Below, one piece after another: positions 1 to 9,052 of a stretch of DNA of 64,000 nucleotides. Position numbers and translations under genes: made by a program. Location of the stretch: contig CANGTQ010000010.1 in NCBI GenBank assembly GCA_947456955.1, forward strand, positions 47,992 through 111,991, given 5' to 3'. This stretch comes from Flavobacteriaceae bacterium. Lineage in GTDB: Bacteria; Bacteroidota; Bacteroidia; Flavobacteriales; Flavobacteriaceae. Under the pieces are notes generated by a model, which worked only from the letters and a program-made list of their open reading frames with translations, was not told the DNA's origin and ran no database searches. Positions within the stretch are counted from its first letter, which is position 1; each line of letters begins with the position of its first letter.

Positions 1-317
1 TGAATAAGTTTGCTGCATTCTTTGCAAGGTGAAAGTGTAATATACAAAGTTGCGTTTTCACAGGTTTGACTAGATCGCGCAACTTTTGAAATAGCATTGG
101 CTTCGGCATGAAGTACAAACCATTGGGTTAATCCTTCTTCGTCTTCGCAGCAGTTTTCAAAACCCGATGGTGTTCCGTTGTAACCGTCTGAAATAATCAT
201 TCGGTCTCTGACAATTATAGCACCAACTTGTTTGCGTTTGCAATAGGAAAGTTTGCTCCACTCTGCAGCAATTCTTAGGTAAGCAATGTCGTATTTGAGT
301 TGTTTTTTTTCTTTCAT
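1..317 (-). CDS. dCMP deaminase family protein (partial, C-terminus off window)
   Basis: Zinc-dependent cytidine/deoxycytidylate deaminase, expected to convert dCMP to dUMP for dTTP synthesis. Translating the minus strand from the ATG at 315-317 gives an N-terminus beginning MKEKKQLKYD. The zinc-binding HAE motif lies near bases 100-110 and the PCKEC (PCxxC) motif near bases 15-30, in the order and spacing of the family. The gene runs off the left edge, so about 105 residues are visible and the last third is missing. The dCMP rather than free cytidine assignment rests on the YNGTPSGF-like stretch typical of ComEB/dCMP deaminases. It could still act on another nucleotide. Confidence 0.88.
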   Translation of the reverse strand, partial: MKEKKQLKYDIAYLRIAAEWSKLSYCKRKQVGAIIVRDRMIISDGYNGTPSGFENCCEDEEGLTQWFVLHAEANAISKVARSSQTCENATLYITLSPCKECSKLI

Positions 318-319
318 TT

Positions 320-356
320 ATTCTGAACTTGTTTCAGAATCTGTTTTTGAGATTCT
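320..356. repeat. Palindromic repeat pair downstream of HupE-like gene
   Basis: Bases 320-340 form a palindrome with arms attctgaa/ttcagaat. A second inverted repeat, agaatc...gattct, follows at 335-356. The first belongs to a family also seen at 8838, 8974, 49222 and 49275. It could form a terminator-like hairpin, but the position (upstream of the minus-strand deaminase and downstream of the minus-strand HupE gene) also fits a transcription boundary. Confidence 0.6.
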
Positions 357-378
357 GTAAAATCAAAAAGTTTTTCAT

Positions 379-440
379 CTAGCCCTGATGGAAGGAAACG
401 GCATGCGTGACGAACAGCAGGAAAAAGGTTAGCAAATATA
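379..440. repeat. Dispersed intergenic repeat, copy 1 (short, diverged)
   Basis: The stretch begins ctagccctgatggaag and ends near cagcaggaaaaaggttagcaa. Reverse-complementing the copy at 8874-8948 gives the same beginning and the same cagcagga...ggttTgctaa end. A longer related copy lies at 11548-11652. All three sit in gaps between genes and have no reading frame. This looks like a REP-like Flavobacterium repeat. Confidence 0.6.
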
Positions 441-465
441 CCAAAAGCTTTCGCTTCCACTATCG

Positions 466-1059
466 TTATTTATACCAAATTTCATTTTGAATTAGGATCG
501 GAATTATCACACCTACTGTAAAAGCAGAAACCATCAAAATCCATTCTCGCTTAGAAAATTTAAATAAGGTTTGTACAATATAAGCAACAAGTAAAGCCAT
601 AATAACGATTATGATCTGCGCCAATTCGATGCCAAGTGCAAATTCAAATAGAGGTAATAATTTGTCGGTTGGTTTCCCAGAAAGAATACTATTGAAATAA
701 TTAGAAAATCCTAATCCATGAATAATACCAAAGAAAAGAGTGCAAAATCCAACAAAAGTGATGTTTTCTTTTTTGCTTGATTTTCCGGATATAATTATGT
801 TATATAATGCAGCAATTAGAATTGTAACCGGAATCAAAAACTCAACAACAGTTGACTTAATAGATAGTATATTGAAGACTGAAAGGAATAATGCTAAGGT
901 ATGTCCCAGAGTGAAAAAGGATACTAAGATTAGTATTTTTTTCCATGATTTAAATTCATAAGGAACGGTTAATGCTAATAAGAATAAAATATGATCATAG
1001 GCAAAAATGCTTAGTACATGCTTTAATCCGATATTGAAATAGATCCAAAAATCTGCCAT
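466..1059 (-). CDS. HupE/UreJ-like integral membrane protein
   Basis: This 197-residue polytopic membrane protein has about six or seven hydrophobic segments. It carries the histidine-containing motifs of the HupE/UreJ_2 family: DHILFLLAL near residue 22, GHTLAL near 52 and IHGLGF near 113. Relatives have been linked to nickel or other metal transport next to hydrogenase or urease genes. No hydrogenase or urease is visible here, so the metal is unknown. It is common as a stand-alone gene in Flavobacteria. Transport is inferred from the family only. Confidence 0.75.
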   Translation of the reverse strand: MADFWIYFNIGLKHVLSIFAYDHILFLLALTVPYEFKSWKKILILVSFFTLGHTLALFLSVFNILSIKSTVVEFLIPVTILIAALYNIIISGKSSKKENITFVGFCTLFFGIIHGLGFSNYFNSILSGKPTDKLLPLFEFALGIELAQIIIVIMALLVAYIVQTLFKFSKREWILMVSAFTVGVIIPILIQNEIWYK

Positions 1060-1215
1060 TGAATTTACGATTTAGATAGGTAAACTTACAATTTATTTTG
1101 TTTTGCTGTAAAATATATAATCAAAAATCGATAAAAAACATTTTAGATTTTTATTGTCTAAAAAGATAAAGTTGAATGATAAAACCAATATGAATATGAG
1201 AAATACGGATTTTTA

Positions 1216-2223
1216 TTAACTGTATTTTGCCATAAATTCCTCTGCTTTTTCAACCATATTGTAGCTTCCACAAAAGAATGGAACACGCTGATGTAGTTCT
1301 GTTGGTTGAATTTCCATTATTCTTCCAAAACCATCTGAAGCTTTTCCACCGGCTTGTTCTGCAATAAATGCCATTGGATTGCATTCATAAAGCAAACGCA
1401 ATTTTCCTTTTGGCGATTTGGAACTTGTTGGATAAATATATATCCCACCTTTAATCATATTTCTGTGAATGTCGGAAACCAAACTTCCAATGTAGCGAGA
1501 AGTGTAAGGGCGGTCACCTTCTTCAAGCTGACAATATTTCAAATAATCTTTTACCCCTTGCGGGAAATGCACATAGTTTCCTTCGTTGATTGAATATATT
1601 TTTCCATCTTTCGAAAATTGCATATTAGGATGTGATAAGTAAAAAGTACCAATGGCCGGATTCAAAGTGAAACCATTAACACCATGGCCAGTTGTATAAA
1701 CTAACATCGTTGAAGTGCCATAAATAACATAACCCGCAGCCACTTGTTCCGTTCCAGGTTGTAAAAAATCTTCTAAAGTAACAGGGGTCCCTATTGGTGT
1801 AACTCTTCTAAAAACAGAAAAAATAGTTCCTACAGAAACATTTACATCAATATTAGAAGAGCCGTCTAAAGGATCCATTAAAACTACATATTTATTATTA
1901 TGCCCTTCATCTAATCCTTGTACCGTAATAAAATCATCACTTTCTTCAGAGGCAATTCCACAAACAATTTCACGATTAACTAAGGTTTGTATAAAAATAG
2001 TATTGGCATAAACATCCAGTTTTTGCTGGTCTTCGCCCTGAACGTTTTGCTCCCCAGCAGCACCAACAATGTCTACCAACCCAGCTTTATTTACTTTGTA
2101 GTTTACGACTTTGGCAGCAAGCCGAATCGAGTTAATGATTTTCGATAATTCTCCCGATGAATACTGATGTGCCTTTTGGTTTTCAATAATAAATTCTCCT
2201 AAGGTTTTGTTGCGTTCTTCCAT
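1216..2223 (-). CDS. fbp: Fructose-1,6-bisphosphatase, class 1
   Basis: Cytoplasmic, metal-dependent hydrolysis of fructose 1,6-bisphosphate to fructose 6-phosphate in gluconeogenesis. The 335-residue length is normal for class I enzymes. The metal-binding signature [10 protein letters not shown] is at residues 117-126 and the upstream acidic ASEESDD loop is at 91-97. The substrate-binding region near residues 240-260 ([12 protein letters not shown]) and the C-terminal KLRLLYE...FIAEQAGG region are also present. The gene stands alone between a membrane protein and a divergent acetyltransferase gene. Confidence 0.97.
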   Translation of the reverse strand: MEERNKTLGEFIIENQKAHQYSSGELSKIINSIRLAAKVVNYKVNKAGLVDIVGAAGEQNVQGEDQQKLDVYANTIFIQTLVNREIVCGIASEESDDFITVQGLDEGHNNKYVVLMDPLDGSSNIDVNVSVGTIFSVFRRVTPIGTPVTLEDFLQPGTEQVAAGYVIYGTSTMLVYTTGHGVNGFTLNPAIGTFYLSHPNMQFSKDGKIYSINEGNYVHFPQGVKDYLKYCQLEEGDRPYTSRYIGSLVSDIHRNMIKGGIYIYPTSSKSPKGKLRLLYECNPMAFIAEQAGGKASDGFGRIMEIQPTELHQRVPFFCGSYNMVEKAEEFMAKYS

Positions 2224-2305
2224 TACGAAATCGTTGTAGTTGTTTGTGCAAATATCGATAAATTTGGCAAAGAAAAAATCTATTTCGAGAAGAAATTAAT
2301 AATTG

Positions 2306-2346
2306 TATTTTTGTAACCCGAGGCCATAGGCTGAACTGTTACGAAG
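2306..2346. repeat. Short cccgagg-type repeat remnant with a promoter-like box
   Basis: A TAttTTTG box at 2306-2313 could be the -7 element for the acetyltransferase gene. It is followed by acccgaggccataggctgaactgttacgaag, a short version of the cccgaggc...gcgaactg...cgaag repeat at 20501-20597. Confidence 0.4.
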
Positions 2347-2364
2347 TAAAAAAAATTGACCCAA

Positions 2365-2838
2365 ATGAACATCCGAAAAGGAGAAAAAAAAGATATGAAA
2401 GCGGTTCTTGAACTAATTCAGGAATTAGCCACTTTCGAAAAAGAGCCGCATGCTGTTGAGGTAACTGTCGCCGATTTGGAGAATGACGGATTTGGTGAAG
2501 ATCCATTATTTTATACTTTCGTTGCTGAGGTAAATGGTAATATCGTTGGAATTGCACTTTACTATTACCGCTATTCTACCTGGAAAGGTAAAACTATACA
2601 TCTTGAAGATTTGATAGTAAAGGAAGACATGCGTGGCAGTGGTCTGGGTTTTGAATTGTACTCCAAAATTATTGAACAGGGGAAAATTGACAAAGTACGC
2701 CGGATTGAGTGGGCCGTTTTGGATTGGAATATATCAGCGATAGAATTTTACCAAAAATCAGGTGCAAAAATTCTCGAAGACTGGCGCGTGGCTCAAATGG
2801 ACGAAAACGGAATAAATGAATTTTTAAGTAAATTATAA
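2365..2838 (+). CDS. GNAT family N-acetyltransferase (SSAT/diamine-type)
   Basis: Acetyl-CoA-dependent N-acetyltransferase. The acetyl-CoA loop RGSGLG occurs near residue 92. The preceding stretch YSTWKGKTIHLEDLIV closely resembles eukaryotic spermidine/spermine and thialysine N-acetyltransferases, so a small polyamine or diamine is a reasonable substrate guess. The ATG at 2365 is preferred over an in-frame TTG at 2356, because the conserved domain starts directly at MNIRKGEKKD. That gives 157 residues. The stop codon abuts the aspartate kinase ATG, so the two are co-transcribed. Confidence 0.88.
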   Translation: MNIRKGEKKDMKAVLELIQELATFEKEPHAVEVTVADLENDGFGEDPLFYTFVAEVNGNIVGIALYYYRYSTWKGKTIHLEDLIVKEDMRGSGLGFELYSKIIEQGKIDKVRRIEWAVLDWNISAIEFYQKSGAKILEDWRVAQMDENGINEFLSKL

Positions 2839-4092
2839 ATGAGAATATTCAAATTTGGTGGTGCATCTGTAAAAGATGCCGATGGGATAAAAAATGTATT
2901 CAGCGTATTGGAAAAAGTAGGTAATGAGGACACCCTATTGGTAATTTCCGCTATGGGAAAAACTACAAATGCGTTGGAGTTGGTTATCAAAAATTATTTT
3001 GAAAAATCAAACGAACTGCACTCCTCTTTGCAGGACGTTCGTAAATACCACAATCAGATTTTATTGGATTTATTTGACGATGAAGAGCATGATGTTTTTT
3101 TCGCCGTGAACAGTCATTTCGCCGATTTGGAATACTTTTTACGAAGTAATAAATCACCAAATTACAACTTTGTTTACGATCAAATTGTAAGCTATGGAGA
3201 AATTGTTTCGACTACAATTGTAAGCCATTATTTTAATCATGCGGGACTAAAAAACAATTGGATTGACGTTAGAAGTTTTATCAAAACCGACAATAATTAT
3301 AGAGATGCCGAAGTCGATTGGGAAAAAACACAACAATTAATTTCAAAAGGAATTAAAAAGAAAGCACTCAACATTACTCAGGGATTTTTAGGATCTGATG
3401 AAAATAATTTCACCACTACGCTTGGTCGGGAAGGTTCCGATTATACCGCGGCCATTTTTGCGTATTGCTTAAATGCAGAAAGCGTAACCATATGGAAAGA
3501 TGTTCCCGGAGTTTTGAATGCCGACCCGCGTTATTTTGAAAATGCCGTTTTGTTAAATCAAATTTCCTATCGCGAAGCAATTGAGCTAGCATTTTACGGA
3601 GCTTCGGTAATTCATCCAAAAACATTGCAGCCACTGCAAAAAAAGGAAATTCCACTATTTGTAAAATCATTTATCAACCCACTTTTTCCCGGAACAAGCG
3701 TTTCAAAAGGAGAAGATTTAGAGCCAAAAACGCCTTGTTTTATTGTTAAAAAAGAGCAATTATTATTGTCACTTTCGTCTATTGATTTCTCTTTTATTAT
3801 TGAGGAAAACATCAGCGAAATTTTTGCTTTGTTTCACCAATATAAAATTAAAGTGAGCCTAATTCAGAATTCGGCGATTAGTTTTTCCGTTTGTATAGAA
3901 GACAAATTCGGTAATTTCAGAGAGCTCAAAAACATACTGTCAAAAAAATTCAAGGTTTCCTATAATGAAAAAGTGTCGCTTTACACCATTCGCCATTTTG
4001 ATGAGAAAGCAGCCAAAATGGTTGAAAAAGATAAAACCGTTTTGCTAAAACAAATCTCAAGAGAGACAATGCAGATTGTGACGAAGGAGTAA
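2839..4092 (+). CDS. lysC: Aspartate kinase, monofunctional
   Basis: Phosphorylates aspartate, the first step of the lysine/threonine/methionine and diaminopimelate branch. The N-terminal nucleotide-binding motif KFGGASVKDADG is at residues 5-16. GREGSDYTAA near residue 197 and the DVPGVLNADPR loop near 222 are the catalytic domain hallmarks. ACT-like sequence fills the C-terminal third (about 300-410). At 417 residues it lacks the homoserine dehydrogenase half of ThrA-type fusions. The ATG directly follows the acetyltransferase stop, with no spacer. Confidence 0.93.
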   Translation: MRIFKFGGASVKDADGIKNVFSVLEKVGNEDTLLVISAMGKTTNALELVIKNYFEKSNELHSSLQDVRKYHNQILLDLFDDEEHDVFFAVNSHFADLEYFLRSNKSPNYNFVYDQIVSYGEIVSTTIVSHYFNHAGLKNNWIDVRSFIKTDNNYRDAEVDWEKTQQLISKGIKKKALNITQGFLGSDENNFTTTLGREGSDYTAAIFAYCLNAESVTIWKDVPGVLNADPRYFENAVLLNQISYREAIELAFYGASVIHPKTLQPLQKKEIPLFVKSFINPLFPGTSVSKGEDLEPKTPCFIVKKEQLLLSLSSIDFSFIIEENISEIFALFHQYKIKVSLIQNSAISFSVCIEDKFGNFRELKNILSKKFKVSYNEKVSLYTIRHFDEKAAKMVEKDKTVLLKQISRETMQIVTKE

Positions 4093-4133
4093 CTTTGGTA
4101 TACTCAAAACAGCTTTTTTACGTTATTATATGT

Positions 4134-7100
4134 ATGCTGAAAAAACTCTTTTTATTGTTAGTCATCATTGGCTTTTCTAGGCTTTCGGCTCAGGAAATCA
4201 AGACCTTATACAACAGTAAAAAAGTTGCGGTTTCAAAAGATACCATCGAAATTGAAAAAGTAAGTATCAGCCCGAGCTTCTTCAAATTACAAACTTCAGA
4301 AGGAAAAGAAATTGATACCAGTTATTATAAAATTGATTTCAAAAAAGGGAAACTGATTTTTAAAAATAACTTTACTTCACAAGACAGTTTGACCGTTCGC
4401 TACTTCAAATATCCTGAACAACTAACCAAAACATACAGCATATACGACCAAGACAGAGTCGTTGCTAATGACGGAGGTTTATACAAAGTCAATCGTTCTA
4501 TAAAAAAGTTCGTGCCGTTTGACGGTTTGAATACTTCCGGGAGCATTACTCGTGGCGTCACTATTGGGAATAATCAAAATGCTTCGGTAAGTTCCAATCT
4601 CGATTTGCAGATTACCGGAAAAATATCCGATAAGGTTTCATTACGGGCTTCAATTCAGGATTCCAATATTCCGCTACAAGACAATGGTTATTCCCAAAGA
4701 CTGGATGAATTTGATCAGATTTTCATCGAATTGTTTACCGATAAATGGAACATTCGCGCCGGCGATTTATTCCTCGAAAACCGACAATCGCGATTTCTGA
4801 ATTTCAACAAAAAGGTACAAGGACTTTCTACGCATTTTACTTTTGGAGGAGAAGAAAATAAGACCGATATTTTTGCTTCGGCGGCTTTGGTCCGAGGGCA
4901 ATATGCCAAAAGTTCGTTCACCGGGCAGGAAGGAAATCAAGGGCCCTATAAATTGCGTGGAAATAATGGCGAATTATTTGTCTTAGTAATTTCGGGTTCG
5001 GAACGTGTTTATGTTAATGGTATTCTTCGTAAACGTGGCGAAAACAACGACTATATAATCGACTATAATGCCGGTGAAATTACGTTTACGTCGCTTTTCC
5101 CAATAAATTCCGAAATGAGAATTGTTATAGAATATCAATATTCTGATAGGAATTACACCCGTTTTGTAACTTATGGAGGCGTGAATCATGAAGCAAAAAC
5201 CTGGAGTCTGGGCGGTTATTTGTATTCTGAAAGCGATGTAAAAAACCAACCGTTGCAACAAAATTTGACTTCAGAACAAGTAGCGATTTTGAGTAATGCA
5301 GGAGACAATATTAATTTGATGAATGCTCCGTCAGCTTATCTGGATTCGTTTTCGGAAAACAAAATTTTGTACAAAAAAATAGTGGTTAATGGAATTGACG
5401 CTTTCGAATATTCAAACAATTCAACAGATGAATTATATAACGTAAGGTTTACTTTGGTTGGTAATAATCTTGGGAATTATATTTTAATTAATTCATCAGC
5501 CATTGGAAAAATTTACCAATATGTTCAACCTATTGCAGGCATTTTGCAAGGAAATTATGAACCAATAACTCGATTGGTGGCACCAACAAAAATTCAGATT
5601 GCAACCGTTTTAGGAAAGTATAATCCGAGCGAAAAAACTGCTATTGATTTTGAAGTCGGTTTGAGCAATAACGATTTAAATTTATATTCTGCAATTAACG
5701 ACAATAACAATAAAGGCGTTGCTGGGAAACTGAATTTCAAGCAGCGTTTGTTTACCAAAAAATGGCAAATTGATGCTTTTGGAAATTACCAATTTGTGCA
5801 GGAAAATTTCAAAACTATAGAGCGGTTGTTTAATATTGAGTTCAATCGCGATTGGAATTTGACCACGTTTGCAGGCAATCAGAGTTTGTTGATTAACGGT
5901 TTGGATTTTGTTCTGCCAGAAAAAGGAAAGCTAACCTATCAGTTTGAAAAGTTGGATTTTTCCAAAAGTTTTTCGGGAAGCCGTCATATTGTAAATGGCT
6001 TGTTCAAACTCAAAAATTGGAATATTCTACAAAACAGCAGTTACCTGAAAAGTAACGGAACCTATTCCAATTCAACCTTTATCCGAAACCAATCACAGGT
6101 TCGCTATAACTTTAAAAAGAATTGGATTGGAAGCAGTTTGCGATTGGAAAACAACAAAGAAAAAATTGTGGCAACCCAACAATTATCAGCTTTGAGTCAG
6201 CGTTTTACCGAATATGGCGCTTTTGTTGGCCGTGGTGATAGTACCAAAGTTTTTGTAGAATTAGGTTATTTACAACGCGTGAATGACAGTTTGCAAAACG
6301 GATTACTACAAAAAGTAAATTCCTCTCAATCCTATTATTTAAAATCGAAATTATTGCAAACTAATAAAAGCGATTTGTCTTTATTTGTCAATTACAGAAA
6401 TCTAAAATATGTTGATGCTACAAGAAATAACGAACCTTCATTAAATTCAAGATTGCTCTATAACGACAAGTATTTCAATCAATTGATGTTGGTCACTTCG
6501 GCTTATGAAACTACTTCAGGTACTATTGCCCAACAGGAATTCACTTATTTAGAAGTTGAACCGGGACAAGGTGTTTATACTTGGATCGACTATAACGGCA
6601 ACGGAATTCAGGAATTAGAAGAGTTTGAGATAGCGCCATTTCCGGATCAGGCAAAATATGTCCGCGTGTTTTTACCCAATCAGATTTTTGTCAAAACACA
6701 TCAAAATAAATTTTCGCAAGCATTGACTTTAAACATGAGTAAATGGCAAAATTCAATAGGATTCAAAAAGGTTTTGTCTCACTTTTATAACCAAACATCT
6801 TTTTTAATAGAGCGAAAAATAAAACGCAACGGAGACAATTTTGATTTAAATCCGTTTTCAACATCAGACGAGAATTTATTGGGACTTAACACTAGTTTTA
6901 GAAATAGCCTATTTTACAATCGAGGCAAACAGAAACATTCTGTGACCTACACTTTTATTACAAACCGGATAAAAAATTTACTTTCGGTTGGTTCACAAGA
7001 AAATAAAAACAGCACACACCAATTGCAATATGCCCATTTGGTTCAAAAAATTTGGTTGTTTACTTTGGGAACCGATACTTCAAAATCTGATTTAACATCA

Positions 7101-7529
7101 GAGAACTATAGCAGCAAAAATTATAAAGTCGAAGGGTATCAGATTAATCCAAAAATTTCCTATCTCTTTAACAAAAATGCTAGTTGGGATATTTTTTATG
7201 AATACCAAAACAGAGAAAATCAAATAGGAAACTCCGAAAAACTATTGCAAAACCGATTTGGAACTTCGTTTTCCTATGCCAGTGAAAAGAAGGTTACCAT
7301 GAATGGAGAATTTTCTTTGTATCAAAACAAGTTTTTAGGCGATTCACAATCGGCTGTGGCATTTCAAATGTTGGAAGGATTACAACCCGGTAAAAATATG
7401 ACCTGGCGATTTTTATTGCAAAAAAACCTCACCCAGTTTTTAGATATTAATATTAATTATCAAGGCAGAAAAACGGAAACCAGTCAAACTATACACACAG
7501 GAAATATACAGTTGAGAGCATATTTTTAA
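4134..7529 (+). CDS. Large outer-membrane beta-barrel-like protein of unknown function
   Basis: This 1131-residue exported protein has a clear signal peptide (MLKKLFLLLVIIGFSRLSAQ). The ATG at 4134 is chosen because it begins the signal peptide; an in-frame TTG 39 bases upstream would only bury it. After about 120 residues of N-terminal domain come repeated amphipathic strands rich in aromatic and Asn residues, and the chain ends in ...LRAYF, a terminal aromatic typical of outer-membrane barrels. A YVNGILRKRGENNDY-like loop near residue 290 recalls segments of Bacteroidota SprA-type surface proteins, but the protein is far shorter than SprA. It lies 41 bases after lysC, probably in the same transcript. 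Function is not recognised. Confidence 0.72.
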   Translation: MLKKLFLLLVIIGFSRLSAQEIKTLYNSKKVAVSKDTIEIEKVSISPSFFKLQTSEGKEIDTSYYKIDFKKGKLIFKNNFTSQDSLTVRYFKYPEQLTKTYSIYDQDRVVANDGGLYKVNRSIKKFVPFDGLNTSGSITRGVTIGNNQNASVSSNLDLQITGKISDKVSLRASIQDSNIPLQDNGYSQRLDEFDQIFIELFTDKWNIRAGDLFLENRQSRFLNFNKKVQGLSTHFTFGGEENKTDIFASAALVRGQYAKSSFTGQEGNQGPYKLRGNNGELFVLVISGSERVYVNGILRKRGENNDYIIDYNAGEITFTSLFPINSEMRIVIEYQYSDRNYTRFVTYGGVNHEAKTWSLGGYLYSESDVKNQPLQQNLTSEQVAILSNAGDNINLMNAPSAYLDSFSENKILYKKIVVNGIDAFEYSNNSTDELYNVRFTLVGNNLGNYILINSSAIGKIYQYVQPIAGILQGNYEPITRLVAPTKIQIATVLGKYNPSEKTAIDFEVGLSNNDLNLYSAINDNNNKGVAGKLNFKQRLFTKKWQIDAFGNYQFVQENFKTIERLFNIEFNRDWNLTTFAGNQSLLINGLDFVLPEKGKLTYQFEKLDFSKSFSGSRHIVNGLFKLKNWNILQNSSYLKSNGTYSNSTFIRNQSQVRYNFKKNWIGSSLRLENNKEKIVATQQLSALSQRFTEYGAFVGRGDSTKVFVELGYLQRVNDSLQNGLLQKVNSSQSYYLKSKLLQTNKSDLSLFVNYRNLKYVDATRNNEPSLNSRLLYNDKYFNQLMLVTSAYETTSGTIAQQEFTYLEVEPGQGVYTWIDYNGNGIQELEEFEIAPFPDQAKYVRVFLPNQIFVKTHQNKFSQALTLNMSKWQNSIGFKKVLSHFYNQTSFLIERKIKRNGDNFDLNPFSTSDENLLGLNTSFRNSLFYNRGKQKHSVTYTFITNRIKNLLSVGSQENKNSTHQLQYAHLVQKIWLFTLGTDTSKSDLTSENYSSKNYKVEGYQINPKISYLFNKNASWDIFYEYQNRENQIGNSEKLLQNRFGTSFSYASEKKVTMNGEFSLYQNKFLGDSQSAVAFQMLEGLQPGKNMTWRFLLQKNLTQFLDININYQGRKTETSQTIHTGNIQLRAYF

Positions 7530-7537
7530 TACTTTTC

Positions 7538-7576
7538 GAAGAGCGGTTTTTCTACTGGAAAACTGTTCTTTTTTTG
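7538..7576 (+). terminator. Hairpin terminator after barrel protein gene
   Basis: Arms agagcggtttt and aaaactgttct pair with two G-U pairs and are followed by a run of seven T. Confidence 0.7.
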
Positions 7577-7861
7577 ACCAAAAAAATTGTGTTTTCAGAA
7601 GACGCAAAGTGTTAAAAATTAACTATCAGAAAATTCGTAATTGTCTTTGTTTTAGGGCTTTTTGAGTTTTTTATTTTTTCTAAATAACTGAAAATCAATT
7701 AAATAAAAAAATCACATTGCTAACAGTTATTTGTTGAAAATGTTAAAAACTAGAGCGTATTGTGAATAAGTTTGACTTTCTTTTTACGTTTCATTTGATA
7801 ATCTTTGTAACATACAGATTTCAATAAAAAATTATCCAAATACTAAAAAGACAAACACAAA
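7577..7861. other. Non-coding gap upstream of nrdB
   Basis: Together with the terminator this makes a 332-base gap without a gene. It is very AT-rich. A promoter-like TTG at 7760-7762 and TACGTTTC at 7785-7792 (7 of 8 positions of TAnnTTTG) are 22 bases apart, which could serve nrdB. A TA-ATC-TTTG at 7799-7807 is an alternative. No RNA gene or clear NrdR-type paired boxes were recognised. Confidence 0.4.
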
Positions 7862-8839
7862 ATGGCCAACATCGAACCAATTTTACAAGAAAATAAAAAT
7901 CGCTTCGTGATTTTTCCAATAAAGCATCATGATATTTGGGATTGGTATAAAAAAATGGAAGCAAGTTTTTGGACTGCAGAGGAAATCGATTTGCACCAAG
8001 ATTTATCGGATTGGAATAACAAATTAAACAGCGATGAGAAATATTTCGTTAAACATATTTTAGCATTTTTCGCCGCTTCTGACGGAATTGTAAATGAAAA
8101 TTTAGCTGAGAATTTTGTAAATGAAGTGCAATATCCTGAAGCCAAGTTTTTCTACGGTTTCCAAATCATGATGGAAAATATTCACAGTGAGACCTATTCG
8201 CTTTTAATTGATACTTATGTAAAAGATGAAGCCGAAAAAACACAGCTTTTCAATGCTTTGGAAGTGTTTCCGGCCATTAAAAAGAAAGCCGACTGGGCTT
8301 TAAAATGGATTGGATCTGATTCGTTTGCCGAAAGATTAATCGCTTTTGCAGCTGTAGAAGGCATCTTTTTCTCTGGCGCGTTTTGCTCTATTTACTGGTT
8401 GAAAAAACGTGGTTTAATGCCAGGGTTGACATTTTCAAACGAATTAATTTCCCGTGACGAAGGTGTTCACTGCGATTTTGCGGTGCATTTACACAACCAC
8501 CATTTGGTGAACAAAGTGTCAAAAACCAGAATTACAGAAATCATTACCGATGCTTTAGACATTGAACGTGAATTTATTACCGAGTCACTTCCGGTAAGTT
8601 TAATAGGAATGAACGCAACCTTGATGACACAATATTTAGAATTTGTGGCCGATAGATTATTAGTAGAGTTAGGATGCAATAGAGTATACAACTCCACTAA
8701 TCCATTCGATTTTATGGACATGATTTCGTTACAAGGAAAAACCAATTTCTTCGAAAAACGAGTTGCCGAATACCAAAAAGCAGGTGTAATGAACACCGAC
8801 TCGGAAGCCAGTAAAATTACTTTCGACGCTGATTTTTAA
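7862..8839 (+). CDS. nrdB: Ribonucleotide reductase class Ia small (radical) subunit, eukaryote-like
   Basis: Carries the di-iron/tyrosyl radical cofactor that starts reduction of ribonucleotides to deoxyribonucleotides in complex with NrdA. Visible iron ligands are D74, E105 and H108, then Glu in VEGIFF and Glu/His in SRDEGVH. The radical Tyr is at 112, four residues after H108 (ENIHSETY). The stretches [13 protein letters not shown] and [12 protein letters not shown] read like eukaryotic RRM2, as does the end TFDADF, the peptide that docks on the large subunit. The 325-residue length is complete. nrdA follows after a 213-base gap holding repeats. Confidence 0.97.
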   Translation: MANIEPILQENKNRFVIFPIKHHDIWDWYKKMEASFWTAEEIDLHQDLSDWNNKLNSDEKYFVKHILAFFAASDGIVNENLAENFVNEVQYPEAKFFYGFQIMMENIHSETYSLLIDTYVKDEAEKTQLFNALEVFPAIKKKADWALKWIGSDSFAERLIAFAAVEGIFFSGAFCSIYWLKKRGLMPGLTFSNELISRDEGVHCDFAVHLHNHHLVNKVSKTRITEIITDALDIEREFITESLPVSLIGMNATLMTQYLEFVADRLLVELGCNRVYNSTNPFDFMDMISLQGKTNFFEKRVAEYQKAGVMNTDSEASKITFDADF

Positions 8840-8873
8840 TCTGAACTCGTTTCAGATTCTCCAGAATTTGGAG
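8838..8873. repeat. Palindromes directly after nrdB stop
   Basis: Bases 8838-8858 form aatctgaa...ttcagatt, overlapping the nrdB stop codon. Bases 8859-8873 form ctccagaatttggag. The first is a member of the CTGAA...TTCAG palindrome family of this window and may act as a hairpin terminator or mRNA 3' stabiliser. Confidence 0.6.
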
Positions 8874-8948
8874 CGATTAGTTCGGGCATTTTAGCAAACC
8901 ATATTCCTGCTGTCCGCTCTACTTCGTGCCACTTCCATCAGGGCTAGG
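8874..8948. repeat. Dispersed intergenic repeat, copy 2
   Basis: Read on the minus strand it begins ctagccctgatggaagtgg, continues to ggacagcaggaa and ends ggtttgctaaaatgcccgaa. It shares both ends with the copy at 379-440 and the first part with the copy at 11548-11652. It is non-coding and separates nrdB from nrdA. Confidence 0.65.
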
Positions 8949-8973
8949 AAGTAAATAATAGCGCTAAACAAAG

Positions 8974-8994
8974 ATGCTGAAATGAATTCAGCAT
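8974..8994. repeat. 21-bp palindrome between nrdB and nrdA
   Basis: The sequence is atgctgaa...ttcagcat. It differs from the reverse complement of the palindrome at 49222-49242 at a single base, so the two are copies of one mobile or conserved element. Confidence 0.65.
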
Positions 8995-9052
8995 AAACAA
9001 ATAACCAGAAAATAGGTAAAGGGATTTTCTATTTTCAAAAACTGACAAGCTT

